The notes below the pieces were generated by a model that was given only the letters and a program-made list of their open reading frames with translations, had not been told where the DNA came from and did not search any database. A DNA stretch of 64,000 nucleotides from Rhodoblastus sp963736175 (GTDB lineage Bacteria > Pseudomonadota > Alphaproteobacteria > Rhizobiales > Beijerinckiaceae). Positions 44,746 to 54,305 of the stretch are shown one piece after another. The position numbers and the translations under genes are program-made. The stretch is from assembly GCA_963736175.1 (NCBI GenBank), contig CAVTNU010000023.1, positions 58,907-122,906 of the forward strand. Reading direction: 5' to 3'. The stretch's first letter is position 1. Each line of letters begins with the position of its first letter.

Positions 44746-46605
44746 CTATTTTTGCGGCGTGTCGAACGCGATCCCGGCTTCCCGGCCTTTCGACCAGATC
44801 GTGGTTCCCTTCTCGCAATGGTCGCCGTGGTGAAGGGCGACATGCATGCCGACTTCATTCTCGCGCCCGACGCTGATTTTAGCGCCTTTCTCCGTGATAT
44901 TTTCGATCATGACGTTGCGCTCGCCATTCGGCGTCGTCAGAATTCCCAGCCGTCCCAGTTTGTGGCGTTGCAGCTTCCGATTTTCCGTTCCGCCCCGCAC
45001 GTTGTTCATAGCTGTCGACAATTGCGCGAGCAGGCTCAGAACGTCGCGGCTCGCGTCGTTCAGTTCGTCCAGTCTGTTCAGCGCCTCGCGCGCGCGGCCG
45101 GCGGCATGATGTTCGAGCGCGGCGCGCCCCGCCGCGTGAACCTTTTGGTGAGGTTCGAGAAGCGACTTGAACGACGCCATATCGCGGATTACGGCGATAT
45201 CCATCGCGTCGTACCACTTGCCGAGTCGGCAATTGTGATGGTCGGGAACGTCCTTGGACGCCCAGTCCGCGCGGTCCAATGTCGTGTCGACGATTCTTTT
45301 CTTGAAAAGCACGTGATCGATCTTGGCCATTTCGCAAAGCGCGCGCGGCGAGGAGGCCTTGAACCAGGATTTCGCGTTTTCCGAGAACAGATCGTTCATC
45401 TGTTGCAGATTGGCCGACATCTTCAGCAGCAGCGTTTCGTTCTCGCTGGCGAGTTGCGCGCTCGCTTCGACGTTTCCGGCGATTTCCTCGCTGGCGATCT
45501 TTTGCTGGCCGAGGACGCCGCTGATCGACTCCATCCGCTCGGCGACGCCTGAGACGGTGTGGGTAATGCGTCCCATCGTATCCGTCACGCTTTCGATAGC
45601 GGTTTCGCCCGTTTCGACAGCCGCTTCCGATCGCTTGATCGCCCTGTCCATTCCGCGGATAACGACGCGCATGTCCTCGACGCGGCGACCGATATCCACG
45701 GTGGCGGCGGCGGTCTGATTGGCCAGGACCTTGACTTCGCTGGCGACCACCGCGAAGCCCTTGCCGATTTCCCCGGCGCGGGCGGCTTCGATCGTGGCGT
45801 TCAGAGCCAGCAGATTGGTCTGTTTGGCGATCGCGTCGATAACGCTGAGCGTTCCCGCGATCTGATCGAACGCCCCTTCCAGTTCGCGCACCTTGTCCTT
45901 GGTCTCGCCGGCCGACGCGGCGATATTCGCGATGGCGGTCGAAAGATTCTCGACAGTCGCCATGCCGTCGTCCGAAGTGGTTTTCGCCGTCTCCGCCTGC
46001 CCGAGCGCTTCGATGCTGGACTTGGAGATTTCATCGATCGAAGCCACCAGCTCGTGCGTCGCCGAGGCGATCGAATGCGCGCCCTGCGTCGCCTCCCGGG
46101 TGTTGCGTGAAAGATGCGCGATTTGGATCGCCAGTTCGTTGACGTCGGCGACGGTGCCGGCCAGTTTTTTCAGGCTTTCGATGTCGCTTTCGTGGGCGAG
46201 ATCGGCGGTATGATCGTTCAATGCGCGTTCGGTCACGCTTTCGTGAATGATCGACGTCGCGATCGCGTAACGCCTGACGAGTTCGGGCATGATCGAGGCG
46301 CTGCGGAAATTGAAGGGACTTTTGCGCGCGATCTTGGAGACGGTGGCGGCCATCACGGCGTCGAGCGCGTCGACGAGCGCCAGTGGCGGCGCGCCTTGCT
46401 CCAGAAGCCGCGCCACCAGGCGTTCGACGTCATGTCCTGAAAACATCGTTCGCACGACCGCATCAAGGTCGATATTGGCGTCGGCGCATTCGGGATAGGT
46501 TTGGCGAATGGCGTCGAGTTCGACGACGAGATCGAAATTTTCGGGCGATTGCCGGTCCGTCGTCGGCGAAGATGAAAAGCCATGCGAATTTGAAAGTGCG
46601 CTCAA
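44746..46605 (-). CDS. Soluble methyl-accepting chemotaxis protein with CZB and PilZ-like domains
   Basis: A 619-residue chemoreceptor without any membrane segment, hence cytoplasmic. The start is TTG 46605, six bases after a GGAGG; ATG 46623 lacks such a site. Domains: an all-helical N-terminal region of unknown ligand (about 20-120); the MCP signalling hairpin with its tip near 250-300 (IDAIAKQTNLLALNATIEAA); a chemoreceptor zinc-binding domain with H431, C459, H486 and H490 (DHHNCRLGKWYDAMD); and a C-terminal PilZ-like domain (about 543-615) with R547, R552 and N569-x4-G574. It could couple zinc or redox state and c-di-GMP to CheA. No che genes are in the window. Confidence 0.9.
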   Translation of the reverse strand: MSALSNSHGFSSSPTTDRQSPENFDLVVELDAIRQTYPECADANIDLDAVVRTMFSGHDVERLVARLLEQGAPPLALVDALDAVMAATVSKIARKSPFNFRSASIMPELVRRYAIATSIIHESVTERALNDHTADLAHESDIESLKKLAGTVADVNELAIQIAHLSRNTREATQGAHSIASATHELVASIDEISKSSIEALGQAETAKTTSDDGMATVENLSTAIANIAASAGETKDKVRELEGAFDQIAGTLSVIDAIAKQTNLLALNATIEAARAGEIGKGFAVVASEVKVLANQTAAATVDIGRRVEDMRVVIRGMDRAIKRSEAAVETGETAIESVTDTMGRITHTVSGVAERMESISGVLGQQKIASEEIAGNVEASAQLASENETLLLKMSANLQQMNDLFSENAKSWFKASSPRALCEMAKIDHVLFKKRIVDTTLDRADWASKDVPDHHNCRLGKWYDAMDIAVIRDMASFKSLLEPHQKVHAAGRAALEHHAAGRAREALNRLDELNDASRDVLSLLAQLSTAMNNVRGGTENRKLQRHKLGRLGILTTPNGERNVMIENITEKGAKISVGRENEVGMHVALHHGDHCEKGTTIWSKGREAGIAFDTPQK

Positions 46606-46919
46606 GACACGCCTCCGTTGCAATGAAATTGGTCCAAAATCTCTCGCGATCGGCGTTTGCCCATCAACCGCCGGTCAATCGTCTTATTAAGGCCGGGAGA
46701 TCATACGGCCGGGTTGTTTGCGTCAATCCACGCGCCAAAACCAGCTCCACCGCCGCGGGCGGTCCAACCAACAAAATATTCCCATGCGGATACAACGTTA
46801 GGGCCTCAAGCTTGCGCGAGGCCGTCTTTTGGCGTCGACGGCGCCTCGCCTGACGTACGTAAGCATAAGAATTTAAAGGATTACGCGGATTGACCGGTCG
46901 CCGTGGCCGAGCCGCGACG
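46606..46919. other. Intergenic region upstream of the chemoreceptor gene
   Basis: These 314 bases separate the chemoreceptor start from the NTF2-like gene end; both genes are on -. A hairpin at 46802-46823 (GGCCTC/GAGGCC) is followed on + by GTCTTTT and could end a rightward transcript, but no gene on + precedes it. Nothing else is recognised. Confidence 0.4.
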
Positions 46920-47390
46920 CTAGGCCTGCCGCGTCATGAAGGCGCGCAATCGGGCGGCGGCTTGCGCTCGCACTTTGGCGCGCAGGATCGGCGACCAGCC
47001 GATCAAAAGGCCGGGCAGGCCCAAGGCTTGCGCCGACCAGCGATAAAAAGAAAAGGCGTCGCGATGACGGCGGATTTTCCCCTCGCTGACGTCCATGGTC
47101 GCGACGACGACATTTGTGACGGGCCGGCCTGTCGCGGAAAAATGATAATGGGCGGTCCATTGCGTTTTCGCGGTCGTCTCCGTCGCCGACAAAATTTGAT
47201 AATCGATTTTGAGGTCGGAGCCGGAGCGCAGCAGCATGGACCACATGGCGCGGGCTTGTTGGGCGTCGAGATCAGGAAAGACCGGGTCGGAAAAACGCGC
47301 GTCCTCGCCATAGAGCGCCCCCATCGTCGCGTCGTCGCGCGTCGCGAAGGCCTGATAAAACCGATCCGCGATGTCGCCGGCCGCCGTCAT
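46920..47390 (-). CDS. NTF2-like/SnoaL-type domain protein
   Basis: A 156-residue protein with the cone-shaped NTF2-like fold: DIADRFYQAFATRDDATMGALYGEDARFSDPVFPDLDAQQARAMW at the N-terminus, then strands KTQWTAHYHFSATGRPVTNVVVATMDVSEGKIRRHRDAFSFYRW. The family covers ketosteroid-isomerase-like enzymes and binding proteins; no catalytic assignment is possible. The C-terminus is basic. Its ATG overlaps the stop of the upstream pseudouridine synthase by four bases, so the two are cotranslated. Confidence 0.85.
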   Translation of the reverse strand: MTAAGDIADRFYQAFATRDDATMGALYGEDARFSDPVFPDLDAQQARAMWSMLLRSGSDLKIDYQILSATETTAKTQWTAHYHFSATGRPVTNVVVATMDVSEGKIRRHRDAFSFYRWSAQALGLPGLLIGWSPILRAKVRAQAAARLRAFMTRQA

Positions 47391-48148
47391 GAAATCTCCC
47401 GCTCGTTAGGGTGTGGCGCCAGAATGGGACGGTCCTCGCCGGCTGTCCAGCCGCAGGCCGCCAGCAGAGCCAGCATATGGGCGGGCGCCGGCGCTTCGAT
47501 CATGATCGGCGCCTTGTTCTTGGAAAGCGGCACGACGACGCGGCGGGCGTGCAATTGCAGGCCGGCGCCGTTCGCCTCAGCGCCTGAGCGCGGGGAAATC
47601 GAGCCGTAGATGGGATCGCCGACGATGCAAAAGCCCATCGCGGCGCAATGGACGCGCAATTGATGGGTGCGTCCGGTCAAGGGCGCCAGCGCCAGCCAGC
47701 TGATCGGCGCGCCGGCCGCGTCGACGCCGCGTCCCATCAAAGTCCAGCGGGTTTGCGCCGGCTGGCCAAGCGGATCGACCTTCATCCACCAGCCGCGCGT
47801 CGCGTCGAGCCGGCCAAGCGGCAGGTCGATCAAGCCCTCGTCGGCGCCGGGGGCGCCTTCGACGATGGCCCAGTAGGTCTTGTCGATCTTTCCCTGTTTG
47901 AACAGAAGACCAAGCTTTTCCAGAGCCTTGCGATGGCGACCCAAAATCAGGCAGCCGGAGGTGTCCTTGTCGAGCCGATGCGCCAGCGCGGGGTTGCGCG
48001 GCAGGCCGAAACGCAGCAAATGAAAGCTGTCCTCGAAACTCATTCCGCCTTTGGGGCCGCGATGCACGGGCAGGCCGGCCGGCTTGTCGAGCGCCAGCAT
48101 CAAACCGTCGCGGTATAAAAGACGGGCGTTTATCTCTTCCGGGCTCAT
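47387..48148 (-). CDS. RluA-family RNA pseudouridine synthase
   Basis: Converts specific uridines in rRNA or tRNA to pseudouridine. The product has 253 residues with the catalytic D60 in AHRLDKDTSGCLILG, preceded by MLALDKPAGLPVHRG and followed by YWAIVEGAP and LTGRTHQLRVHCAAMG. There is no N-terminal S4 domain, so it is closer to RluA/TruC-like enzymes than to RluC/RluD. The exact RNA target cannot be told. Downstream it is coupled to the NTF2-like gene. Confidence 0.94.
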   Translation of the reverse strand: MSPEEINARLLYRDGLMLALDKPAGLPVHRGPKGGMSFEDSFHLLRFGLPRNPALAHRLDKDTSGCLILGRHRKALEKLGLLFKQGKIDKTYWAIVEGAPGADEGLIDLPLGRLDATRGWWMKVDPLGQPAQTRWTLMGRGVDAAGAPISWLALAPLTGRTHQLRVHCAAMGFCIVGDPIYGSISPRSGAEANGAGLQLHARRVVVPLSKNKAPIMIEAPAPAHMLALLAACGWTAGEDRPILAPHPNEREIS

Positions 48149-48255
48149 GCGCTAAAGGCTATCTGGAGAAACGGCGATTTGATCTTTCACTCGCTTTATT
48201 ATTGAAACTGCCTGCAAAGAGAAGGCCTGAATGGCCGGAAACGGATTGGCGGCGC

Positions 48256-49380
48256 ATGAGCGCAGGTTCGAACGACGACGAAAAGACGCGGAAGCCGGGA
48301 TTTTTGGGGCGAATCCTTCGACGCGGCCAGTCCGAGGCGGTCCAGGCCCAAGAAAATCTCACGGGAGAAAATCCCGCGCGCGAAAATCTCGCATCCGAAT
48401 CCGAGGCGGCCGCGTCGCCGGAATCGGGCGGGCGGCGGCAAAACTGGTGGTCGCGGCTTAAAACAGGCCTGGCGCGCTCCTCAGCCTCGATCGGCCAGGG
48501 CGTCGCCGACATTTTCACCAAGCGCAAGCTCGACGCCGCCGCGCTCGAAGACCTGGAGGACGTGCTGGTGCGCGCCGATCTCGGCGTCGCCGCCGCCTCG
48601 TCCATCGCCGCCGCGGTCGGCAAGGGCCGCTACGACAAGGAAATCGCGCCTGAAGAGGTGCGCGCCATCCTGGCCGGGGAGGTCGAGCGCATCCTGACGC
48701 CGGTGGCGCGGCCGTTCGAGGTGGACGCGACGAAAAAGCCCTTCGTCGTGCTGGTCGTCGGCGTCAACGGCTCGGGAAAGACGACAACCATAGGCAAGCT
48801 GGCGACGAAATTTTCCGGCGAGGGCAAAAACATCGTGCTGGCCGCCGGCGATACGTTTCGCGCCGCCGCCATCGAGCAATTGAAGATCTGGGGCGCGCGC
48901 GTCGGCGCCGAGGTCATCGCCCGCGCGCCGGGCGCGGACGCCGCCAGCCTCGCCTTTGACGCCGTCAGGGCGGCGGGCGAACAAGGCGCCGACATTTTGT
49001 TGATGGACACCGCAGGGCGCCTGCAAAACCGCGTCGAACTGATGGCCGAGCTGGAAAAGATCGTTCGCGTCATGAAGAAGGTCGATCCGGCGGCGCCGCA
49101 TGCGGTGTTGCTGGTGCTGGACGCCACGGTCGGTCAGAACGCCTTGAGCCAGGTCGAGATTTTCGGCAGGGTGGCCGGCGTAACGGGGTTGGTGATGACC
49201 AAGCTCGACGGCACGGCGCGCGGCGGCATACTCGTCGCCATCGCCGAGAAGTTCGGCTTGCCGGTGCATTTCATCGGCGTCGGCGAAGGGCCGGACGATC
49301 TCGAACCCTTCGCCGCGCGCGATTTCGCCTACGCCATCGCCGGGCTCGAGCAGGCCGATCAGGCCGATCAGGATTGTTGA
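48256..49380 (+). CDS. ftsY: Signal recognition particle receptor FtsY
   Basis: SRP-receptor GTPase that docks ribosome-SRP complexes at the membrane. ATG 48256 (MSAGSNDDEKTRKPGFLG) is preferred over the TTG at 48202. In the 374-residue product an acidic/basic A domain of about 75 residues precedes the NG core: N domain LEDVLVRADLGVAAASSIAAAV, G1 GVNGSGKTTTIGKLA, G3 DTAGR, G4 TKLDG and the C-terminal GEGPDDLEPF. The next gene begins one base after the stop. Confidence 0.97.
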   Translation: MSAGSNDDEKTRKPGFLGRILRRGQSEAVQAQENLTGENPARENLASESEAAASPESGGRRQNWWSRLKTGLARSSASIGQGVADIFTKRKLDAAALEDLEDVLVRADLGVAAASSIAAAVGKGRYDKEIAPEEVRAILAGEVERILTPVARPFEVDATKKPFVVLVVGVNGSGKTTTIGKLATKFSGEGKNIVLAAGDTFRAAAIEQLKIWGARVGAEVIARAPGADAASLAFDAVRAAGEQGADILLMDTAGRLQNRVELMAELEKIVRVMKKVDPAAPHAVLLVLDATVGQNALSQVEIFGRVAGVTGLVMTKLDGTARGGILVAIAEKFGLPVHFIGVGEGPDDLEPFAARDFAYAIAGLEQADQADQDC

Positions 49381-49381
49381 A

Positions 49382-50035
49382 ATGACCCAAAACGCGCGCA
49401 CGCCGGGTAAAAAAGTCAATCCGCTGCTTAAACTGGCGCTCGAAATGGGGCCTTTGGTCCTGTTCTTCCTCGCCAATTCCAGGCCTGGCCTGTTTCACTG
49501 GCTGGTCGACGGCATCCTTCCGGCGGGGTTGGCCCCCGAAAAGGTCGGCATGCTGACCTCGACCTCCGTATTGATGGTTTCGGCCGTCGTCGCGCTCGTC
49601 GTGTCCTTCGTTCTGACTCGCCATCTGCCGATCATGCCGGTGGTGACGGCGCTGGCGGTGCTGTTTTTCGGCGTCTTGACCTTCGTCTTTCAGGACAAGA
49701 CCTTCATCCAGATCAAACCGACCGTCGTCAATTGCCTGTTCGGCGCCGCGCTGCTCGGCGCATTGGCGTTCAACAAGCTGCTGTTGCCGGTCGCGCTCGA
49801 CGCGGTGATCCATCTTGACGAGGCCGGCTGGCGCAAGCTCACCCTGCGCTGGGGCCTGTTTTTCTTCGTCCTGGCGGCGCTGAACGAAATCGTCCGGCTG
49901 ACCCAGAGCTGGGATAGCTGGGCGGCGTTTAAAAGCTTCGGCATCATGCCGTTGACTATCGTTTTCGCCCTGGCGCAGACGCCGTTGATCCTCAAGCACG
50001 AGATCAAGAGCGACGAGGACGTCGCCCATTTTTAA
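49382..50035 (+). CDS. Septation protein A (YciB/IspZ family)
   Basis: Inner-membrane protein of 217 residues with five to six membrane helices. Signature parts are LALEMGPLVLFFLANSRPGLF, AVLFFGVLTFVFQDKTFIQIKPTVVN and TLRWGLFFFVLAALNEIVR. The family is needed for normal intracellular septation and spread in some bacteria; the mechanism is unknown. It is translationally linked to ftsY (one-base gap), a common arrangement in this order. Confidence 0.95.
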   Translation: MTQNARTPGKKVNPLLKLALEMGPLVLFFLANSRPGLFHWLVDGILPAGLAPEKVGMLTSTSVLMVSAVVALVVSFVLTRHLPIMPVVTALAVLFFGVLTFVFQDKTFIQIKPTVVNCLFGAALLGALAFNKLLLPVALDAVIHLDEAGWRKLTLRWGLFFFVLAALNEIVRLTQSWDSWAAFKSFGIMPLTIVFALAQTPLILKHEIKSDEDVAHF

Positions 50036-50125
50036 TTACGGCGTTTTGTCGCCCTGGCGCGCGCGTTCTCGACAGCGCGCGGCGCGCGTGGCATTACCCG
50101 GCCCTGAAACTTTCCCGGATTGAAC

Positions 50126-51208
50126 ATGTCTGATCTCAACCAACTCGAAAACGAGACGCTTGGCGCCATCGCCGCCGCCAATGACGAAGCGGGCCTTGAA
50201 GCGGTGCGCGTCGCCGCGCTTGGCAAAAAAGGGACGATCTCGGCCCTGCTGGCCAGCCTCGGCAAAATGTCGCCGGACGAGCGCAAGAGCGAGGGCGCCA
50301 GGATCAATGCGCTGAAGGACAGGGTCGGCGCGGCGCTCGGCGAGCGCAAGGGCGTGCTGAAACAGGCGGCGCTCGAAGCGCGTCTGGCCAGCGAGACCTT
50401 GGACGTCACCTTGCCGGTTCGCGCCAGCGCTTTGGAGACCGGCCGCATTCACCCGATCAGTCAGGTGATGGAGGAGTTGACGGCGATCTTCGCCGACATG
50501 GGCTTTTCCATCGCCGAGGGGCCCGACGTCGAAAGCGACGACTATAATTTCACCAAATTGAACTTCCCGCCGGGCCACCCGGCGCGCGAAATGCACGATA
50601 CGTTCTTTTTCAACGCCAAAGAGGACGGAAGCCGCAAGCTGCTGCGCACCCACACGTCGCCGGTGCAGGTGCGCACCATGCTGAAAAATCCGCCGCCGAT
50701 CCGCATCATCTGTCCGGGGCGCACCTATCGCTGCGATTCCGACCAGACCCACACGCCGATGTTCCATCAGGTCGAAGGGCTGGTCATCGACCGCAAGGCG
50801 CACATGGGCCATCTGAAATGGATCCTGGAGGAATTCTGCAAGTCCTTCTTCGAAGTGCCGCACGTGAAAATGCGCTTTCGCCCAAGCTTTTTTCCGTTCA
50901 CCGAACCTTCGGCCGAAGTCGACATTCAATGTTCGCGCAAGGGCGGCGAAATCCGCTTTGGCGAAGGCGAGGACTGGCTGGAAATCCTCGGCTGCGGCAT
51001 GGTTCATCCGAACGTCTTGCGCAATTGCGGCCTCGACCCCGATGAGTTTCAGGGTTTCGCCTGGGGCATAGGCATCGATCGCATCGCCATGCTGAAATAC
51101 GGCATGCCGGACCTGCGCCCCTTCTTCGAGGCCGACGTGCGCTGGTTGTCGCACTACGGCTTTCGGCCGCTCGATTTTCCGACGCTCTCGGGCGGGTTGA
51201 GTTCGTAA
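50126..51208 (+). CDS. pheS: Phenylalanyl-tRNA synthetase alpha subunit
   Basis: Catalytic subunit of the alpha2-beta2 synthetase that charges tRNA-Phe. ATG 50126 (MSDLNQLENETLGAIAAAND) follows a weak Shine-Dalgarno; TTG 50120 is two codons upstream. The product is 360 residues: an N-terminal coiled coil for tRNA binding, then the class II core with motif 2 (RTHTSPVQVRTM), FTEPSAEVDIQC and motif 3 (GFAWGIGIDRIAMLKYG). No phenylalanine leader peptide or T-box was recognised in the short gap upstream. Confidence 0.98.
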   Translation: MSDLNQLENETLGAIAAANDEAGLEAVRVAALGKKGTISALLASLGKMSPDERKSEGARINALKDRVGAALGERKGVLKQAALEARLASETLDVTLPVRASALETGRIHPISQVMEELTAIFADMGFSIAEGPDVESDDYNFTKLNFPPGHPAREMHDTFFFNAKEDGSRKLLRTHTSPVQVRTMLKNPPPIRIICPGRTYRCDSDQTHTPMFHQVEGLVIDRKAHMGHLKWILEEFCKSFFEVPHVKMRFRPSFFPFTEPSAEVDIQCSRKGGEIRFGEGEDWLEILGCGMVHPNVLRNCGLDPDEFQGFAWGIGIDRIAMLKYGMPDLRPFFEADVRWLSHYGFRPLDFPTLSGGLSS

Positions 51209-51368
51209 GGGAGTGGGCGCCAATGAGCCCGCGGAACGTCAGCCTTGATCGAATTCGCCGCTGGAGTCGAAGTTTCGACGCCGTCGGCGACGCCCATCTT
51301 CTTCACCGCGCCCTGCCGGTCCGCGCCGCGCAGGACAGCAAGCCGGATGATTTTCGAAAGTCGATGCA

Positions 51369-53801
51369 ATGAAATTCACGCTTTCCTGGCTCAAGGACCA
51401 TCTGGAAACCGACGCGCCGCTCGCGCTGATCGTCGAGACGCTGACGAAAATCGGCCTTGAGGTCGAGCATGTCGAAAATCCGGCGGAAAGCCTCGGCGCC
51501 TTCCGCATCGCCGAGATCGTCGAGGCGGTTCAGCACCCCAACGCCGACCGGCTGCGCGTTTGTCAGGTCAATGTCGGCGAAGGCGCGACCCTGCAGGTGG
51601 TCTGCGGCGCCCACAACGCGCGCGCCGGGTTGAAAACAGTGTTCGCCGCGCCAGGGACCCATATTCCGGCCAAGAACATCACCATCGCCAAGGGCAATAT
51701 TCGCGGCGTCGAGTCGGGCGGCATGATGTGCTCGCCCGAGGAGCTCGGTCTTGAGCGCGACAGCTCCGGCATATTCGAACTGCCCGCCGACGCGCCGGTC
51801 GGCGAATCCTACGCCAGGTGGGCCGGTCTCGACGAGCCGGTCGTCGAAATCAATCTGACGCCGAACCGCTCGGACGCCACCGGCGTGCATGGGATCGCCC
51901 GCGATCTCGCCGCCGCCGGCTTGGGCCGCCTCAAGGACCGTCCGGTCAAGGCGGTCGCCGGCGAATTTGTCTGCCCGACGTCGGTGAAGCTCGAATTCGT
52001 CCGCGAGGACGCCCATCTTGCGCCGCTTTTCGCTCTGCGGCTGGTGCGCGGCGTCAAAAACGGCGCCAGCCCGGCATGGATGCAAAAGCGCCTCAAGGAA
52101 ATCGGTCTGCGGCCGATCAACGCGCTGGTCGACATCACCAATTACATGACGTTCGACCGCGGCCGGCCGCTGCATGTGTTCGACGCCGCCAAGGTCGCCG
52201 GCGCCCTTCATGTGCGCCGCGCCAAAGCGGGCGAGGAGATTCTCGCGCTCGACGGCCGCACGTACCGACTCGATGAATCGATGGTCGTCATCGCCGACGA
52301 CAACGGCCCCGAATCGATCGCCGGCGTGATGGGCGGCGAGGCTTCCGGATGCGACGAAAACACCACAGACGTGCTGATCGAATCGGCTTTGTGGGATCCG
52401 CAGAACATCGCCCGCACCGGCCGCGCGTTGGGCGTCGTCAGCGATGCGCGCTACCGTTTCGAACGCGGCGTCGACCCGGCCTTCGCCCTTCCCGGCCTCG
52501 AGCTGGCGACGCATTGGGTGCAGGAGATCTGCGGCGGTCAGGCGTCGGACGTCGTCGTCGCCGGACACGCGCCGGCCGAGCTCAACGCGGTCGATTTTCC
52601 CTGGAGCGAAGTCGAGCGGCTGACCGGGCTCAAACTCGGCGTTTCGGAAATGGCCGGCTATCTCGAAAAACTCGGCTTCTCAGTGGCGCGGCAGGCGACC
52701 AACGCCGATCACGTTTTCGTCCGCGCGCCGAGCTGGCGTCCCGACATCGAAGGCAAGGCCGATCTCGTCGAAGAAATCGTCCGTCTCGCCGGCCTCGACA
52801 AGATCGCCGCGACGCCGTTGTTGCGCGAGGAGCCGAGCGTTCCGCAGCCGGTGCTGACCTTGCTGCAGAAACGCAAGAGCGTCGCGCGTCGCGCGCTGGC
52901 CGGGCGCGGGCTGGTCGAGGCCGTCACCTGGTCGTTCGTCGCCAAGGCGCAGGCTGAGGTTTTCGGCGGCGGCGCGCCCGAACTGGCGCTCGCCAATCCG
53001 ATCGCCGCCGATCTCTCCGATATGCGCCCGAGCCTTTTGCCCGGCCTGATCGCCGCGGCGCGCAACAACGCCGCGCGGGGACTGGGCGACGTCGCCCTGT
53101 TCGAAGTAGGCCAGGTCTTCAAGTCCGACGCCGAGGACGGCCAGTTCATCGCCGCCGCGGGCCTGCGTCGCGGCGCGGCCAAGCCGAACGGCGCGGGACG
53201 GCACTGGGCGGACAAGGCGTCGCCGGTCGATATTTTCGACGTCAAGGCGGACGCGTTGGCGCTGTTGACGACATTGGGCGTGGCCCCGAGCGCCGTGCAG
53301 ATCGTCGCCGGCGGGCCGGACTTCCTGCATCCGGGCCGGTCGGCGACCTTGCAGTTCGGGCCGAAGACCATCGTCGGCTGGTTTGGCGAGTTGCATCCGC
53401 GCGTGCTTGAGGCCTTCGACGCGACAGGACCGCTGGTCGGCTTTGAACTCCTGCTCGATCTCGTGCCGGCGCCCAAGGCGAAGCCGACGAAAGCCAAGAG
53501 CAAGCTCGAACTGTCCGGGTTCCAGCCGGTCGAACGCGATTTCGCCTTCATCGTCGACGCCGACGTCAAGGCCGCCGATCTGATCAAGGCGGCGCAGGGC
53601 GCCGATCGCGCCTTGATCAAGGACATCGGCGTGTTCGATCTGTACGCCGGCCCGGGCGTGCCGGAAGGCAAGAAATCGATCGCGCTGAACGTCGTCTTGC
53701 AGCCGCGCGAGAAGACCCTGACGGACGCCGAAATCGACGCGGTGGCGACGAAAATCGTCGCTGAAGCGGGCAAGAAGACGGGCGCGGTCCTGCGCGGATG
53801 A
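51369..53801 (+). CDS. pheT: Phenylalanyl-tRNA synthetase beta subunit
   Basis: The 810-residue structural and editing subunit. Domains in order: the EMAP/tRNA-binding OB fold (about 40-150, IVEAVQHPNADRLRVCQVNVG), B3/B4 editing core (about 210-400, LRPINALVDITNYMTFDRGRPLHVFDAAKV), B5 domain, inactive class II-like core, and the anticodon-binding ferredoxin-like domain at the end (GFQPVERDFAFIVDADV, GKKSIALNVVLQPREKTLTDAEID). It starts 160 bp after pheS; the Shine-Dalgarno is weak. The accessory toxin/immunity locus lies directly downstream on the other strand. Confidence 0.98.
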   Translation: MKFTLSWLKDHLETDAPLALIVETLTKIGLEVEHVENPAESLGAFRIAEIVEAVQHPNADRLRVCQVNVGEGATLQVVCGAHNARAGLKTVFAAPGTHIPAKNITIAKGNIRGVESGGMMCSPEELGLERDSSGIFELPADAPVGESYARWAGLDEPVVEINLTPNRSDATGVHGIARDLAAAGLGRLKDRPVKAVAGEFVCPTSVKLEFVREDAHLAPLFALRLVRGVKNGASPAWMQKRLKEIGLRPINALVDITNYMTFDRGRPLHVFDAAKVAGALHVRRAKAGEEILALDGRTYRLDESMVVIADDNGPESIAGVMGGEASGCDENTTDVLIESALWDPQNIARTGRALGVVSDARYRFERGVDPAFALPGLELATHWVQEICGGQASDVVVAGHAPAELNAVDFPWSEVERLTGLKLGVSEMAGYLEKLGFSVARQATNADHVFVRAPSWRPDIEGKADLVEEIVRLAGLDKIAATPLLREEPSVPQPVLTLLQKRKSVARRALAGRGLVEAVTWSFVAKAQAEVFGGGAPELALANPIAADLSDMRPSLLPGLIAAARNNAARGLGDVALFEVGQVFKSDAEDGQFIAAAGLRRGAAKPNGAGRHWADKASPVDIFDVKADALALLTTLGVAPSAVQIVAGGPDFLHPGRSATLQFGPKTIVGWFGELHPRVLEAFDATGPLVGFELLLDLVPAPKAKPTKAKSKLELSGFQPVERDFAFIVDADVKAADLIKAAQGADRALIKDIGVFDLYAGPGVPEGKKSIALNVVLQPREKTLTDAEIDAVATKIVAEAGKKTGAVLRG

Positions 53802-53916
53802 TAGTTTAAGGTCGTTGAAAACGTCGTTCCGAATTTTTAGCTCGACGCCCATTTCGTTTCCTGCCCTGGAGCCACACGGCCGGTTTGAACGCGCCGGTCT
53901 CGGCGATGGGTCAGGA

Positions 53917-54300
53917 CTAATAACCGGGCTGACCTGGATGTCCCCACTTTCCTGCGGCGTAGCTGTCGAGGAATTTCCCGGCGTCGTACCGTGGAAAATA
54001 CGTTAGGCCATTTCGAATTTCCTCCAACACGGGGATCGCCCGCTCGGGCATGATCTTAAGGAGATCGGCCGCAGCGAAGGTTCGTATCCCCTGGTCGGCG
54101 TCGTCCAGCAGAGGGATCAAAGCAAGACGGCCGTCGACCCCGATAGAATCGAGCTCTTGGACAATCTTGTTTACACGAAGGCCCATGGTCTTCTGTTTCG
54201 CAAAGTTATCATCGTCGCACGCCGAGTAGTAGGCCTGCGTCGACCGCTTGTATTTTTCAACAAGGTCTTCAATTTTTTGATGCGGTCCTTTTTTTGTCAT
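53917..54300 (-). CDS. DUF2019 HEAT-like protein, probable immunity protein
   Basis: A 127-residue all-helical protein resembling DUF2019 (PF09450): IEDLVEKYKRSTQAYYSACD, then ALIPLLDDADQGIRTFAAADLL and MPERAIPVLEEIRNG, ending DAGKFLDSYAAGKWG. The start is set at ATG 54300 because GGGAGG lies ten bases upstream; ATG 54309 overlaps the preceding stop (ATGA) but is one base from that site. HEAT-like proteins of this kind are frequent immunity partners next to polymorphic toxins. Here it directly follows an HHIVEQ nuclease candidate, which supports that role. By eye its GC content is lower than that of flanking genes. Confidence 0.8.
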   Translation of the reverse strand: MTKKGPHQKIEDLVEKYKRSTQAYYSACDDDNFAKQKTMGLRVNKIVQELDSIGVDGRLALIPLLDDADQGIRTFAAADLLKIMPERAIPVLEEIRNGLTYFPRYDAGKFLDSYAAGKWGHPGQPGY

Positions 54301-54305
54301 CGTGA

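Noticed and set aside
50036..50125. Phenylalanine attenuator or T-box ahead of pheS
   Set aside because: I looked for a Phe-rich leader peptide and a T-box core and saw neither, only GC-rich short repeats.
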